A stretch of DNA of 42,572 bases from positions 1 to 42,572 of the forward strand of contig NZ_LNSA01000035.1 in assembly GCF_001468465.1 (NCBI RefSeq), in the 5' to 3' direction. This DNA comes from Sphingopyxis sp. H115. Lineage in GTDB: Bacteria; Pseudomonadota; Alphaproteobacteria; Sphingomonadales; Sphingomonadaceae. Under the pieces are notes generated by a model. The model was not told the DNA's origin and searched no databases. It saw nothing but the letters and a program-made list of their open reading frames with translations. The translations under genes and the position numbers were made by a program. Numbering within the stretch: position 1 is the first letter of the stretch; each line of letters starts with the position of its first letter. Positions 1 through 9,209 of the stretch are shown piece by piece.

Positions 1-876
1 CGTCCAGGTGGCGGGCACGGGCGCCGGGGTCGCCGCCGCCACCTGGACGGGCCGGCGCTTCGGCCCTAGCTGGCCGTTCGGGAAGCGGCCGAAATGCGCC
101 GCCGCCGCCTGCTGCGCCGGATTGAGGCGGTCCATCTGGGTCAGATAAGGCAGGATATTCTGCGCCATTGCCGGTGGCATCGTCGCGTTAACGATCTCAC
201 TCGCCTCCTTGTCGCGGCCGTTCATCGCAAGGATCATGGCGCGGAGTCGCCAGGCGCCGCGATCCTGCGCGCGCAGTTGCGGCGTCAGCATGGCGATCGC
301 GCGGTCGGCATCACCGCTGATCCCCAGCGACAGCGCGTAACGCCGGGTCAGCTCGTCATTGGGGGTGATCGACAACGCAAGCTGGTAGTCGCGCTGCGCC
401 GCCTCCTGCTGGCCAAGCAGGTCGCGCGCCAGCCCGCGGTCGGCAAGGAACAACCGTTCGGATGCACCCATCAATTGCGCCTCGCCGAAATAGTCGAGCG
501 CGCGCGTCGGGTTTTCCATATGGACCATCGCCGACCCGAGCGCGGCCTTGATCGCGCCGTCGCGCGGGCTCGCCTGTTCTGCGCGAACAAGAAAGCCGAG
601 CGCGGCCCGATAATCCTCAAGATCGATCGAGGCACGGCCCGCGTCGAGCAATGCGCCGGTATCGCTGGCGTTCGCGGCGATACGCGCGAGCGCCGACGAC
701 AGCAGCGTGCGGGCCGTGGTCCGTTTCTCCATTGCCGCCTTCGTTGCGGCATCGGGCGGCCGCGCCTGCATCGCTTGGGCGGGCAAGATTAAAACAGGGC
801 CCAGCAGCAGCGCGCCGAGCGCGCGGGCTATTCGTCCCGCGCGCCCCGGCTTCGCCGTCGATTTCACCTGCCGCAT
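1..876 (-). CDS. TPR-repeat secreted/periplasmic protein, 3' end outside window
   Basis: An open frame runs from ATG at 876 to the window edge without a stop (292 codons visible). It begins with a basic N-terminus and a hydrophobic stretch ending in LPAQA, a likely Sec signal peptide (about residues 1-35). The following residues are Ala/Leu-rich helical repeats of TPR type (for example DYRAALGFLVRAEQASP, then QRDYQLALSITPND), suggesting a periplasmic scaffold. It starts 59 nt downstream of the ftsZ stop on the same strand, with a GAG-type ribosome site just upstream. In sphingomonads a TPR protein with a C-terminal SPOR domain often follows ftsZ. That end is not in the window, so a septal peptidoglycan-binding role is only an inference from context. 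Confidence 0.75.
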   Translation of the reverse strand, partial: MRQVKSTAKPGRAGRIARALGALLLGPVLILPAQAMQARPPDAATKAAMEKRTTARTLLSSALARIAANASDTGALLDAGRASIDLEDYRAALGFLVRAEQASPRDGAIKAALGSAMVHMENPTRALDYFGEAQLMGASERLFLADRGLARDLLGQQEAAQRDYQLALSITPNDELTRRYALSLGISGDADRAIAMLTPQLRAQDRGAWRLRAMILAMNGRDKEASEIVNATMPPAMAQNILPYLTQMDRLNPAQQAAAAHFGRFPNGQLGPKRRPVQVAAATPAPVPATWT

Positions 877-935
877 GGGCAACTCATCCCGATTTCCGGC
901 CTGCCGTGCCCGGCGGGCGACCGTTCGATGCCCTG

Positions 936-2393
936 TTACTGGTTATTCTGGCGCCCCAGGAAGCGCGGGATATCGACCCCGTCTTCCTTGTCGCCCTGTT
1001 CGCTCTCGGGCGCAGTCGCCCCACGCGACAGGCGCGACATGCGCTCGAACAGCGTGCCGCCACCGATGCTGCGCGGCGCGGCTTCGGGCGTCGGCGCCGC
1101 GTCGGCGGCGGGTGCCGCGCGATAGTCGGCGGCCGGCACTTCGGGCGCGTCGAGCACCAGTTCATCGGCCGTATCGTCATAGGTCGCGGCGACCTGCGAC
1201 AATTCCATCGGCTCTTCCTCGGCCGCTGCGGCCGGGGGTTCGGCCGCATCGCCCAGCGAAAATCCGGGTGCCGGATCATTATCCTGCCGGGCCGGTTCGC
1301 CCTCCGCCAGCGGCTCTTCCTGGGCTTCGGGTTCGACGATCTCTTCGGCTACCGGCGCGGGCGCCGCAGCGCGCGCGGGGGCGAAGGAAAAGCTGCGCGT
1401 CGCGGGCGCCGCCTGCGCCGCGTCGCCAGTGCCGTCGATGCCGGTCGCAACAACCGACACGCGAATCTTGCCGTCAAGGCTGTCGTTGAAGGCGCTGCCC
1501 CAGATGATGTTGGCGTCGGGATCGACCAGTTCGCGAATATGATTCGCCGCCTCGTCGACTTCCATCAGGCGCATGTCCTCGCCGCCAGTGATCGAGATGA
1601 TGACGCCCTTGGCGCCCGCCATCGACACGCCGTCGAGCAGCGGGTTGGCGATCGCTTTCTGCGCAGCTTCCAAGGCGCGGCCGTCGCCTTCGGCTTCGCC
1701 GGTGCCCATCATCGCCTTGCCCATTTCGCGCATCACGCTGCGCACGTCGGCGAAGTCGAGGTTGATCAGGCCGGGCATGACCATCAGGTCGGTGATGCCG
1801 CGCACGCCCTGCTGCAGCACTTCGTCGGCCATGGTGAACGCTTCCTTGAAGGTCGTGTTCGGATTGGCGACGAGGAAGAGATTCTGGTTCGGGATGACGA
1901 TCAGCGTGTCGACATGATCCTGCAGTTCGGAGATGCCCGATTCCGCCGAGCGCATGCGGCGCTGACCTTCGAACGTGAAGGGCTTGGTCACGACGCCAAC
2001 GGTCAATATGCCGCGGTCGCGCGCCGCCTTGGCGATCACCGGTGCCGCGCCGGTGCCGGTGCCGCCGCCCATGCCCGCGGCGATGAAGCACATATGCGCG
2101 CCATTCAGCGCCTCTTCGACCTGCGCGATGCTTTCTTCGGCCGCCGCGCGGCCGACTTCTGGCCGCGAACCCGCGCCCAGTCCCTGGGTGATCTGCGTCC
2201 CCAGCTGGATGCGGCGTTCAGCCGGCGAAGCGTTCAGTGCCTGCGCGTCGGTGTTGGCGACGACGAAATCGACGCCCTCTACGCGCGAGGCGATCATATT
2301 GGCGATGGCATTGCCGCCCGCGCCGCCAACGCCGATCACCGCGATGCGCGGCTTCAGCTCGTCGACCTGCGGCGGGCCAATATTGATGCTCAT
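936..2393 (-). CDS. ftsZ: Cell division GTPase FtsZ
   Basis: Tubulin-like GTPase that forms the cytoplasmic Z ring at the division site. The N-terminal nucleotide-binding fold carries GVGGAGGNA (about residues 21-29) and the tubulin signature GGGTGTG (about 109-115), with NTDAQAL between them. Residues 320-470 form a long Ala/Pro/Glu-rich linker, typical of alphaproteobacterial FtsZ. The protein ends in the conserved C-terminal peptide [12 protein letters not shown], which binds FtsA and other membrane anchors. I chose ATG at 2393 (485 aa) rather than TTG at 2396 because AGGGAG lies 8 nt upstream of the ATG. It is the last canonical dcw gene and is separated from ftsA by about 150 nt, so it may have its own promoter. 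Confidence 0.98.
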   Translation of the reverse strand: MSINIGPPQVDELKPRIAVIGVGGAGGNAIANMIASRVEGVDFVVANTDAQALNASPAERRIQLGTQITQGLGAGSRPEVGRAAAEESIAQVEEALNGAHMCFIAAGMGGGTGTGAAPVIAKAARDRGILTVGVVTKPFTFEGQRRMRSAESGISELQDHVDTLIVIPNQNLFLVANPNTTFKEAFTMADEVLQQGVRGITDLMVMPGLINLDFADVRSVMREMGKAMMGTGEAEGDGRALEAAQKAIANPLLDGVSMAGAKGVIISITGGEDMRLMEVDEAANHIRELVDPDANIIWGSAFNDSLDGKIRVSVVATGIDGTGDAAQAAPATRSFSFAPARAAAPAPVAEEIVEPEAQEEPLAEGEPARQDNDPAPGFSLGDAAEPPAAAAEEEPMELSQVAATYDDTADELVLDAPEVPAADYRAAPAADAAPTPEAAPRSIGGGTLFERMSRLSRGATAPESEQGDKEDGVDIPRFLGRQNNQ

Positions 2394-2472
2394 CAATCAG
2401 TCTCCCTGCAGCGGCGAACCGGTGCCGCTTCCCTCACCATGCGACCCAGACGGACGGTGGTCCTGCCGTCCG

Positions 2473-2530
2473 GATTCCTGTCACCGCATTGCACTATTGT
2501 GACTTCGGAATCACCCAAAAAATTAACCTT
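2473..2530 (-). promoter_or_regulatory. Candidate ftsZ-proximal regulatory region (GANTC sites and CtrA-like half-site)
   Basis: The 153-nt ftsA-ftsZ gap is the only sizeable spacer inside the dcw cluster. It contains two GANTC sites (2473-2477 and 2508-2512) and TTAACCTT at 2523-2530, which matches seven of eight bases of the CtrA half-site TTAACCAT described in Caulobacter. CcrM methylates GANTC and GcrA reads it at cell-cycle promoters in alphaproteobacteria, including ftsZ in Caulobacter. No clear -35/-10 pair was identified. Function is inferred from motif and position only. Confidence 0.4.
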
Positions 2531-2546
2531 TTTGCCCTTTGAGCCT

Positions 2547-3803
2547 TCAAAAACTGCTTTTCAATGCCGCCATCAGCCGATGGAGGATTGACGTCCCCGC
2601 CGGCCGGTGGACGTCCTGTGCCATCATCGGCAGGTCGCGCAGGTCGACGGGATCCGACGCGGCATAGAGAACCAGACCCGCGAGCGTCGCGAAAGCGGGG
2701 CCACCATGCGCATCGGGCAGGCCGTGCAAGCCGCGCGGTCGTCCGACGCGCGCGGCGCGCCCCAGCGCCACCTGCGTATAGTCGGCGATGCCTTTGAGGT
2801 CGGCGCCGCCGCCGACGAGCACCACCTGCCGCCCGATCGGGCCGACAAAATGCAGGTCTTTGAGCGTGCGGCCGATCTCGCCCATCATCGCGTCGAGCCG
2901 CTGGCGGATCACCGTCACGAGCTGCGCGCGGGTGATGCGCGGGGAATCGCTGCCCGACGGTGCGCCGGGTTCGAGCTCGATGATCTCGTTATTGTCGCGC
3001 GGGCTCGCCGACGCCGAACCATAGAAGCTCTGCAACCGTTGCGCCTGGCTGCGACGGATGCCGAAGGCCGAGGCGATGTCGTCGGTGATGTCGCTGGCGC
3101 CGAACGGCAGCGACGCCATTTCGACGAGCATTCCGCCCGCATAGAGCGAAACGGTGGTGACCGCGGCGCCGAGTTCGACGAGCGCGACGCCAAGGTCGCG
3201 CTCCTCATCCGACAGGCAGGCGAGCCCCGCCGCGATCGGCGAGGCGACGACGGCGTTGACGTCGAGATGCGCTTGCCGCACCGCTGCCTCCAAGTTTCGC
3301 ACCGGCGCGCCGTCCGCCATGATGATATGGATATCGACGCCGAGCCGATCGGCATGGAGGCCGATGGGATTCTTGACCCCGGTGAGGCCGTCGAGCGTGT
3401 AGAGCGCCGGCTGCGCATGCAGGATCATCCGGCCTTCGGGATCGATCCCGGCGCGGCCCGCGGCGAGCAGGTCGTCGATATCCTCCTGCTCGATCCGGTG
3501 ACCGCCGAGTTCGCTCTCGATCGGCGCGACGTCGCTCAAAAGCCCGCCTGCCGAGAAGCTGACCCAAACATCGTCGATATTGAGCCCGGCGATGCGTTCG
3601 GCCTGTTCGATCGCCTCGCGCACGACATGCTCGGTCTGTTCCATGTCGGCAACATACCCGCGCTGGACGCCGCGGCTTTCGCGCTGGCCGGTGCCGAGCA
3701 CATGGAGTTGGCCGTCGGCGGTCTGTCCCGCGATCAGCGCGCAGACCTTCCACGATCCCACATCGAGTGCGGTGAATATCTTTTCGATCCGCGGCGGCGG
3801 CAC
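2547..3803 (-). CDS. ftsA: Cell division protein FtsA
   Basis: Actin-like ATPase that tethers FtsZ to the inner membrane and recruits later division proteins. The N-terminus holds the phosphate-1 motif ALDVGSWKVCALIAG, and later segments (LVGGGADLKGI, FVGPIGRQVVLVGG) match the actin-fold nucleotide pocket. The C-terminus ILHRLMAALKSSF is an amphipathic basic helix of the membrane-targeting type. I chose GTG at 3803 (418 aa) because GAGGG sits 8 nt upstream and the protein then begins PPPRIEKIFTALDVG, as expected for the family. The longer frame upstream to 4163 is out-of-frame ftsQ sequence. It starts 4 nt after the ftsQ stop. Confidence 0.96.
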   Translation of the reverse strand: MPPPRIEKIFTALDVGSWKVCALIAGQTADGQLHVLGTGQRESRGVQRGYVADMEQTEHVVREAIEQAERIAGLNIDDVWVSFSAGGLLSDVAPIESELGGHRIEQEDIDDLLAAGRAGIDPEGRMILHAQPALYTLDGLTGVKNPIGLHADRLGVDIHIIMADGAPVRNLEAAVRQAHLDVNAVVASPIAAGLACLSDEERDLGVALVELGAAVTTVSLYAGGMLVEMASLPFGASDITDDIASAFGIRRSQAQRLQSFYGSASASPRDNNEIIELEPGAPSGSDSPRITRAQLVTVIRQRLDAMMGEIGRTLKDLHFVGPIGRQVVLVGGGADLKGIADYTQVALGRAARVGRPRGLHGLPDAHGGPAFATLAGLVLYAASDPVDLRDLPMMAQDVHRPAGTSILHRLMAALKSSF

Positions 3804-3807
3804 GGCG

Positions 3808-4746
3808 CTAACCCTCGTTCGACTGGCTGGCGGCGACCGCATCGACCGCCGCGCGCGCGTCGTCGAGCCTGGCCGGCGCCACCTGCCCTTCGTGCGGCAG
3901 GCGCAGCACAAAACGGTCGGGATCGCGCATGTCGAAGCGCAAAATGCCGCGGCCGAGCAGCCGGTTGGCGCCGTCCATATGCGCGAATTTGGCAAGCGCG
4001 GCTTTCGCCTGCATCTCGCCTTCGGGCAGCGACAGCGTCTCGCCGCTACGGAACCGAAGGTCCCAGCGGCGGTTGCCGACCCAGGTCGCGCCCGCGAGCA
4101 ATTCCTTGAGGCTGCTCGCCTCGGCGAGCAGGCGGTCGAGGTCCTGCGAGCGCTGGTTCGCATTCGGCCCGATGACGAGCGGCAGGTCGGGCATCGTCGC
4201 GACAGTGACGGGTTCGAGGACGACGCCCTTTTCGTCGATCAGCGACAGCTTGCCCGAATGCTGCCAGATCGCTGCCGGGGTGCGCTCGACAATGTCGACG
4301 ACAAGCGTGTCGGGCAAACGGCGCGATACGCGCGCATCCTTGATCCAGCCATATTTCATCAGGTCGCTGCGCACATCTTCCAGATCGACCGCCGCCATCG
4401 AGCGGTCCTTCTGCGCGAGCGCGATGTCATAGACCTTTAAACGGTCGATGCGGTCGGCGCCGACGACCTCGACCTTCTTGACCTGAAAGCCCGCGCGGCC
4501 GACCGCCTGCGCATATTCCTCGTGGATTTTCGCGGTGACGCCCGTTGCGTGGGCGGCGATAGCGACGACCGCGCACAGGCTGAGCCCGACCGTCCAGTTT
4601 GCGATCTTCTGGAGCCGCTGCGGGCTGACCGGCAGCGCGTTGATGATCGCGTCGAGGCGCGATTGCTGGACCTTGCGCCGCTTCTTCGGCGCGCGCGCGG
4701 GCCGCCGAGGCGGCGCCTTTCCACGCTTGATCTGCGTCTTGCTCAT
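3808..4746 (-). CDS. ftsQ: Cell division protein FtsQ
   Basis: Bitopic inner-membrane divisome protein that bridges FtsA/FtsZ to FtsB/FtsL and FtsW/FtsI. The sequence has a very basic cytoplasmic tail (residues 1-45, many Arg/Lys), one transmembrane helix (about 50-67, WTVGLSLCAVVAIAAHA), a POTRA domain beginning FQVKKVEVVGADRI, and the FtsQ beta domain. Length (312 aa) is typical of alphaproteobacteria. Its ATG forms an ATGA overlap with the ddlB stop, so translation is probably coupled. The 4-nt gap to ftsA is the first non-overlapping junction in the cluster. Confidence 0.96.
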   Translation of the reverse strand: MSKTQIKRGKAPPRRPARAPKKRRKVQQSRLDAIINALPVSPQRLQKIANWTVGLSLCAVVAIAAHATGVTAKIHEEYAQAVGRAGFQVKKVEVVGADRIDRLKVYDIALAQKDRSMAAVDLEDVRSDLMKYGWIKDARVSRRLPDTLVVDIVERTPAAIWQHSGKLSLIDEKGVVLEPVTVATMPDLPLVIGPNANQRSQDLDRLLAEASSLKELLAGATWVGNRRWDLRFRSGETLSLPEGEMQAKAALAKFAHMDGANRLLGRGILRFDMRDPDRFVLRLPHEGQVAPARLDDARAAVDAVAASQSNEG

Positions 4747-5669
4747 AATAACGCTTCCCCCACGATGCGTTCGACGAGTTCGGCATAATCCATGCCGACG
4801 GCGCGCCCTTGTTCGGGCACGAGGCTGAGCGGCGTCATGCCCGGCTGGGTATTGACCTCGAGCAGGAAGATGCCCGTAAGGCCGTGTTCGTCGTCCCAGC
4901 GGAAGTCCGAGCGCGAAGCGCCCTTGCAGCCGAGCAGGCGGTGCGCCTTCAGCGCCAGGTCCTTCATCCGCTGCGCGACGTCATCGGGCACATCCGCGGG
5001 GCAGACATGTTCGGTCAGCCCATCGGTATATTTGGCGTCATAGTCGTAGAAACCCGACTTCACGCGCAATTCGGTAACGGCAAGCGCCTGGTCGCCGAGC
5101 ACCGCGACGGTCAGCTCGCGCCCTTTGATAAAGGGTTCGGCGAGCAGGCGGTCAAACTCCTGCCACGGCCCGACAGCATCGCGCGCGATCGGGTTGCCGT
5201 AATTGCTGTCGTCCTTGACGATCGCGACGCCGACCGACGATCCTTCGTTGACGGGCTTCAGCACATAGGGGCGCGGCAAGGGGTCGACTGAAAACAGGCT
5301 TTCGCTGTCGACCATCGTCCCCGTCGGCATCGGAATACCATGCGGGACGAGCGCCTGCTTCGTCAATTCCTTGTCGATCGCGATCACCGAAGTGACGAGC
5401 CCGCTGTGGGTATATTTGAGGCCCATCAGGTCGAGCATGCCCTGCACCGTCCCATCCTCGCCGGGCACGCCGTGGAGCGCGTTGAACACGACATCGGGCT
5501 TCGCTTCCGCAAGCCGCAGCGCAACGTCGCGGTCCATGTCGATGCGCGTAACCTTGTGACCGCGCGATTCCAGCGCGTCGGCGACGCCATTACCGCTCAT
5601 CAACGACACTTCGCGCTCGGCCGACCAGCCGCCCATCAGGACGGCGACATGCCACGGACCCCGGCTCAT
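4743..5669 (-). CDS. ddlB: D-alanine--D-alanine ligase
   Basis: Cytoplasmic ATP-grasp ligase that joins two D-Ala molecules to make the dipeptide added by MurF. Diagnostic stretches are LMGGWSAEREVSL near the N-terminus, ALHGVPGEDGTVQG, the ATP-grasp segment PYVLKPVNEGSSVGV, and LLEVNTQPGMTPLSL near the C-terminus. The start is ATG at 5669 (308 aa), which gives an ATGA overlap with the murB stop; a longer open frame upstream overlaps murB and has no family similarity. It also overlaps ftsQ by 4 nt. Confidence 0.97.
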   Translation of the reverse strand: MSRGPWHVAVLMGGWSAEREVSLMSGNGVADALESRGHKVTRIDMDRDVALRLAEAKPDVVFNALHGVPGEDGTVQGMLDLMGLKYTHSGLVTSVIAIDKELTKQALVPHGIPMPTGTMVDSESLFSVDPLPRPYVLKPVNEGSSVGVAIVKDDSNYGNPIARDAVGPWQEFDRLLAEPFIKGRELTVAVLGDQALAVTELRVKSGFYDYDAKYTDGLTEHVCPADVPDDVAQRMKDLALKAHRLLGCKGASRSDFRWDDEHGLTGIFLLEVNTQPGMTPLSLVPEQGRAVGMDYAELVERIVGEALL

Positions 5670-6598
5670 TTCGCCACTCCCACATTCTCCTTTTGCGCAT
5701 CGGCAAACATGCCTACGCGTTGTATCTCCCATTGCAGTTCGATGCCGCTCTTCGCTTTCACCCGGCGGCGGACTTCCTCTCCGAGCGCCTCGATATCGGC
5801 GCTCGTCGCCGCACCCGTGTTGATGAGGAAATTGGTGTGCTTTTCGCTGACCTGCGCGCCGCCGACCGCAAAGCCGCGGCAGCCGGCCTCGTCGACAAGA
5901 GCCCAAGCCTTGTGCCCGTCGGGGTTCTTGAAGGTCGACCCGCCCGTCTTCGAACGTAGCGGCTGCGAGGCTTCGCGGCTCGCTGAAATTCGGTCCATTT
6001 CGGCCTGGATCGCAGCGGGTTCGCCCGGACGACCGCGGAACGTCGCACCGATCACGACCGCGCCGTCGGGCAATTCGCTGTGGCGATAGGTATAGCCCAG
6101 CTCCGCAAGCGGCAACGTCTTGCACTCGCCCGAGCGGAGCACGACGTCGCAGTCGATCAATATATCCTTGACCTCGCCGCCATAGGCACCACCGTTCATG
6201 CGGACGAAACCGCCGACGGTGCCGGGGATCGAGCGGAGGAATTCCATGCCGGCGATGCCCGCATCGCGCGCGGTCGAAGAGACGAGGATGCCCGACGCGC
6301 CGCCGCCACAGCGCAGCGTCGTCGCGTCGATCGCCTCGACCTTGGCAAAAGCCTTACCAAGCCGGACGACGACGCCGGGAAAGCCGCCGTCGCGGATGAT
6401 CAAGTTCGAGCCGAGCCCGAGCGCCATCACCGGTACGGCGGGGTCGAGATCGCGCAGGAAATCGGCGAGGTCGCTCGCGTCCTTCGGTTCGAACAGCCAG
6501 TCGGCGGGACCGCCGGACTTGAACCAGACAAGCGGCGCCAGCGGCGCGTTGGCGGTCAGTTTGCCGCGCACCGAAGGGAGGGTTTCGACGGCGCTCAT
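5666..6598 (-). CDS. murB: UDP-N-acetylenolpyruvoylglucosamine reductase
   Basis: FAD-dependent reductase that converts UDP-GlcNAc-enolpyruvate to UDP-MurNAc with NADPH. Visible motifs are the FAD-binding [12 protein letters not shown] (about residues 61-72), SIPGTVGG and MNGGAYGGE (about 123-142). The GGSTFKNP segment contains the proton-donor serine (about Ser221) and marks a type II (MurB2-like) enzyme. The start at ATG 6598 (310 aa) forms an ATGA overlap with murC; the upstream in-frame extension lies inside murC and is not conserved-looking. Confidence 0.97.
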   Translation of the reverse strand: MSAVETLPSVRGKLTANAPLAPLVWFKSGGPADWLFEPKDASDLADFLRDLDPAVPVMALGLGSNLIIRDGGFPGVVVRLGKAFAKVEAIDATTLRCGGGASGILVSSTARDAGIAGMEFLRSIPGTVGGFVRMNGGAYGGEVKDILIDCDVVLRSGECKTLPLAELGYTYRHSELPDGAVVIGATFRGRPGEPAAIQAEMDRISASREASQPLRSKTGGSTFKNPDGHKAWALVDEAGCRGFAVGGAQVSEKHTNFLINTGAATSADIEALGEEVRRRVKAKSGIELQWEIQRVGMFADAQKENVGVAK

Positions 6599-8025
6599 GC
6601 CGCCTCCACCGCGCTCGCCAGACCCGCCGCCATCTTGGTGATATCGCCCGCGCCGAGGCAAATGATCATGTCGCCCGCACCCAGATTGCCCCCACGGATC
6701 GCGTCGGCAATGGTAGTTGCCAGCGCCCCGGCGTCGGCAACGGTCGATGCGTGGCGGTGGCCGCGGTCGCGCAGCCCCTGCGCCAGCGCGTCCGACGACA
6801 CGCCCTCGATCGGCGCCTCGCCCGCGGCATAGACGGGCAACGCCAGCACCATGTCGGCGTCGTTAAACGCCTGCTGAAAATCATCCATATGGTCGCGGAG
6901 CCGCGTAAATCGGTGCGGCTGGACCACCCCGACGACGCGCCCTGCCCCCGCCCCTTCGCGCGCCGCCGACAGCACGGCGCGAATTTCGACGGGGTGATGG
7001 GCATAGTCGTCAATCACCGTAATGACGCCGCCCTCGACCGCAATCTTGCCAACCTTGGTGAAGCGGCGCTTGACCCCGGCAAAGCCGTTGAAACCAGACA
7101 CGATCTTGTGGTCCGGCACACCCATGTGCAGCGCGACCGCGATCGCGGCGAGCGCATTCTGGACATTGTGGCGCCCCGACATCGGCAAATGGATGCCCTC
7201 GATCGTCCGGCTGTTCCCGTCGCGGTCGCGGACGACGACGTCGAAGCGGTTGCCGTCGGGGCCAGGCGTCACATTGGTGCCGCGCACGTCCGCTTGGGCA
7301 GAGAAGCCATAGGTAATGATACGCCGGTCGCGAATTCGCGGGATGATCGCCTGCACTTCGGGATGGTCGAGGCAGAGCATCGCCGCACCATAGAAGGGCA
7401 CATTCTCGATAAATTCGACGAAGGCGTCCTTGATCGCGTCGAAGCTGCCATAATGATCGAGATGTTCGGGATCGATGTTGGTAACGACCGCGATCGTCCC
7501 GTCGAGGCGCAGGAAGCTGCCGTCGCTCTCGTCGGCCTCGACCACCATCCAGTCCGACGCACCAAGCCGCGCGTTCGAGCCATAATTGTTGATGATGCCG
7601 CCGTTGATGACGGTAGGGTCGATCCCGCCCGCGTCGAGCAGCGCGGCGACGAGACTGGTCGTCGTCGTCTTGCCGTGCGTGCCCGCGATCGCGACGGTCG
7701 ATTTCAGCCGCATCAGTTCGGCAAGCATTTCGGCGCGGCGGACGAGCGGGATGCGGTGCGCGAGCGCGGCCTCGACCTCGGGGTTGCCGCGCTTGACCGC
7801 AGTCGAGGTGACGACGACCGCGACGCCGTCGACGTTCGTCGCTTCATGGCCGATCGCGACCTTGATCCCGCGCGCCCGCAAGCCTTCGACGACATAGGAG
7901 TCAGCGATGTCGCTGCCCTGCACCTGATAGCCCAGGTTGTGCATCACCTCGGCGATGCCCGACATGCCGATACCGCCGATGCCGATGAAATGGATGGTGC
8001 CGATATCGGTCGCAACGCCGCGCAT
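6595..8025 (-). CDS. murC: UDP-N-acetylmuramate--L-alanine ligase
   Basis: First amino-acid ligase of the cytoplasmic murein precursor pathway, adding L-Ala to UDP-MurNAc. The N-terminal Rossmann segment is [17 protein letters not shown]. The ATP P-loop is GTHGKTTTT (about residues 115-123), followed by EADESDGSF and the C-terminal [12 protein letters not shown], which is typical of MurC. Length is 476 aa. Its stop overlaps the murB start (ATGA) and its ATG overlaps the murG stop by 1 nt (TGATG). It is a paralogue of the Mpl-type ligase at 27330. Confidence 0.98.
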   Translation of the reverse strand: MRGVATDIGTIHFIGIGGIGMSGIAEVMHNLGYQVQGSDIADSYVVEGLRARGIKVAIGHEATNVDGVAVVVTSTAVKRGNPEVEAALAHRIPLVRRAEMLAELMRLKSTVAIAGTHGKTTTTSLVAALLDAGGIDPTVINGGIINNYGSNARLGASDWMVVEADESDGSFLRLDGTIAVVTNIDPEHLDHYGSFDAIKDAFVEFIENVPFYGAAMLCLDHPEVQAIIPRIRDRRIITYGFSAQADVRGTNVTPGPDGNRFDVVVRDRDGNSRTIEGIHLPMSGRHNVQNALAAIAVALHMGVPDHKIVSGFNGFAGVKRRFTKVGKIAVEGGVITVIDDYAHHPVEIRAVLSAAREGAGAGRVVGVVQPHRFTRLRDHMDDFQQAFNDADMVLALPVYAAGEAPIEGVSSDALAQGLRDRGHRHASTVADAGALATTIADAIRGGNLGAGDMIICLGAGDITKMAAGLASAVEAA

Positions 8026-9209
8026 CAGCGATCTCCCGCGCGGGTGGCGGCGACGCCGCCGGCGACGGCGGCGCTGCGCGAGGACGCGCCGACGCGGATG
8101 ACGTCCATCATCGGCGGCGCGGCGAGCGATTCGACCAACTCGGCAAGGTCGCGCGTCGCATTGGGCAGGCCGCAGCTCGCCGCCCGCTCGGCGGCTTCCT
8201 CGAGCGCGCCGGGTTCGAGCGCCATGCGCTGGATATGCTTCGCAACCTCGGCGGCGGTAAAATCGGGCTGCTGGAACGAGATCGCCCCGCCCGCCTGAAC
8301 CAGGTCGACGACATTATAGGTCTGATGATCGTCCATAGCGCTGGGATAAGGGACGAAGATCGCCGGGCGCCCGGCGCAGGCAAGTTCGGCAACGGTCGAT
8401 GCACCCGCACGCGCGACGACCATATGAGCCCAGCGCAAACGCTCCGGGAAATCCTTGATGTAGGGCGCGCATTCGGCGGCAACGCCGAGTTCGGCATATT
8501 TGGCACGCACCTCCTCGATATCGTCCTCACGACATTGCTGGACGACCTGGAGCCGGTCGAGCAGCGCGCGCGGCAGCATCGCGATCGCGGCGGGGACGAC
8601 TTCGCTGAGCACCTTGGCGCCAAGGCTGCCCCCGACGACCAGCAGCCGGAAGATGCCGTCCTCGGGCAGCGGCGGGAAGCCGTCGTCGCGGATCGCGACG
8701 ATCTCGTCGCGCACCGGATTGCCGGTGATATGCTTCTTCAGCTCATGCCCTTCGGGGTAGCGCTGGATATTATGGTATGCGACCGCGACCGCATCGACGC
8801 GCGGCGCCATCATCCGGTTGACGCGGCCGAGTACGGCATTTTGCTCGTGGAGCACGCGCGGCCGTTTCGTTGCGCCAGCGGCGAGCAGGCTGGGCAGCGA
8901 GGGATAACCGCCGAACCCAACGACCACCGCGGGGTCGAATTCGTCGATCAGGTCGATCGCCATGCGGCGCCCCTTGCGAATCGCAAGTGCCGCCTTGAGC
9001 CAGCCGACCGGCCCGCCCGACACGCGGCCGGCAGGCAAAACATGCGTTTCTATCTCGACGGGCGCGCCCGGAATCTTCAGCCCGCGGTCGTCGCTGACCA
9101 GCGCGACGCGGTGACCGCGCGCGATCAGTTCGCCCGCGAGGGCGTAAGCGGGCAGCATATGTCCCCCCGTCCCGCCGGCGGCGAGAAGGAAGTGGCGGGT
9201 CGCGGTCAT
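8025..9209 (-). CDS. murG: MurG: lipid II-forming GlcNAc transferase
   Basis: Membrane-associated GT-B glycosyltransferase that adds GlcNAc to lipid I, making lipid II on the cytoplasmic face. The N-terminal motif [18 protein letters not shown] and the second glycine-rich loop [16 protein letters not shown] are diagnostic. The donor-binding segment [26 protein letters not shown] with QTYNV downstream also fits. The start at ATG 9209 (394 aa) produces an ATGA overlap with ftsW; the ORF upstream to 9515 lies within ftsW and is rejected. Placement between ftsW and murC matches the canonical dcw order. Confidence 0.97.
   Translation of the reverse strand: MTATRHFLLAAGGTGGHMLPAYALAGELIARGHRVALVSDDRGLKIPGAPVEIETHVLPAGRVSGGPVGWLKAALAIRKGRRMAIDLIDEFDPAVVVGFGGYPSLPSLLAAGATKRPRVLHEQNAVLGRVNRMMAPRVDAVAVAYHNIQRYPEGHELKKHITGNPVRDEIVAIRDDGFPPLPEDGIFRLLVVGGSLGAKVLSEVVPAAIAMLPRALLDRLQVVQQCREDDIEEVRAKYAELGVAAECAPYIKDFPERLRWAHMVVARAGASTVAELACAGRPAIFVPYPSAMDDHQTYNVVDLVQAGGAISFQQPDFTAAEVAKHIQRMALEPGALEEAAERAASCGLPNATRDLAELVESLAAPPMMDVIRVGASSRSAAVAGGVAATRAGDR

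Noticed and set aside
651..2591. Long plus-strand open frames opposite ftsZ, ftsA, murF and other dcw genes
   Set aside because: GC-rich coding sequence opens long antisense frames; these products are Arg/Ala/Gly-rich with no family motifs, while the minus-strand proteins match their families.
3804..4163. N-terminal extension of FtsA upstream of GTG 3803
   Set aside because: It translates ftsQ in another frame and has no resemblance to FtsA.
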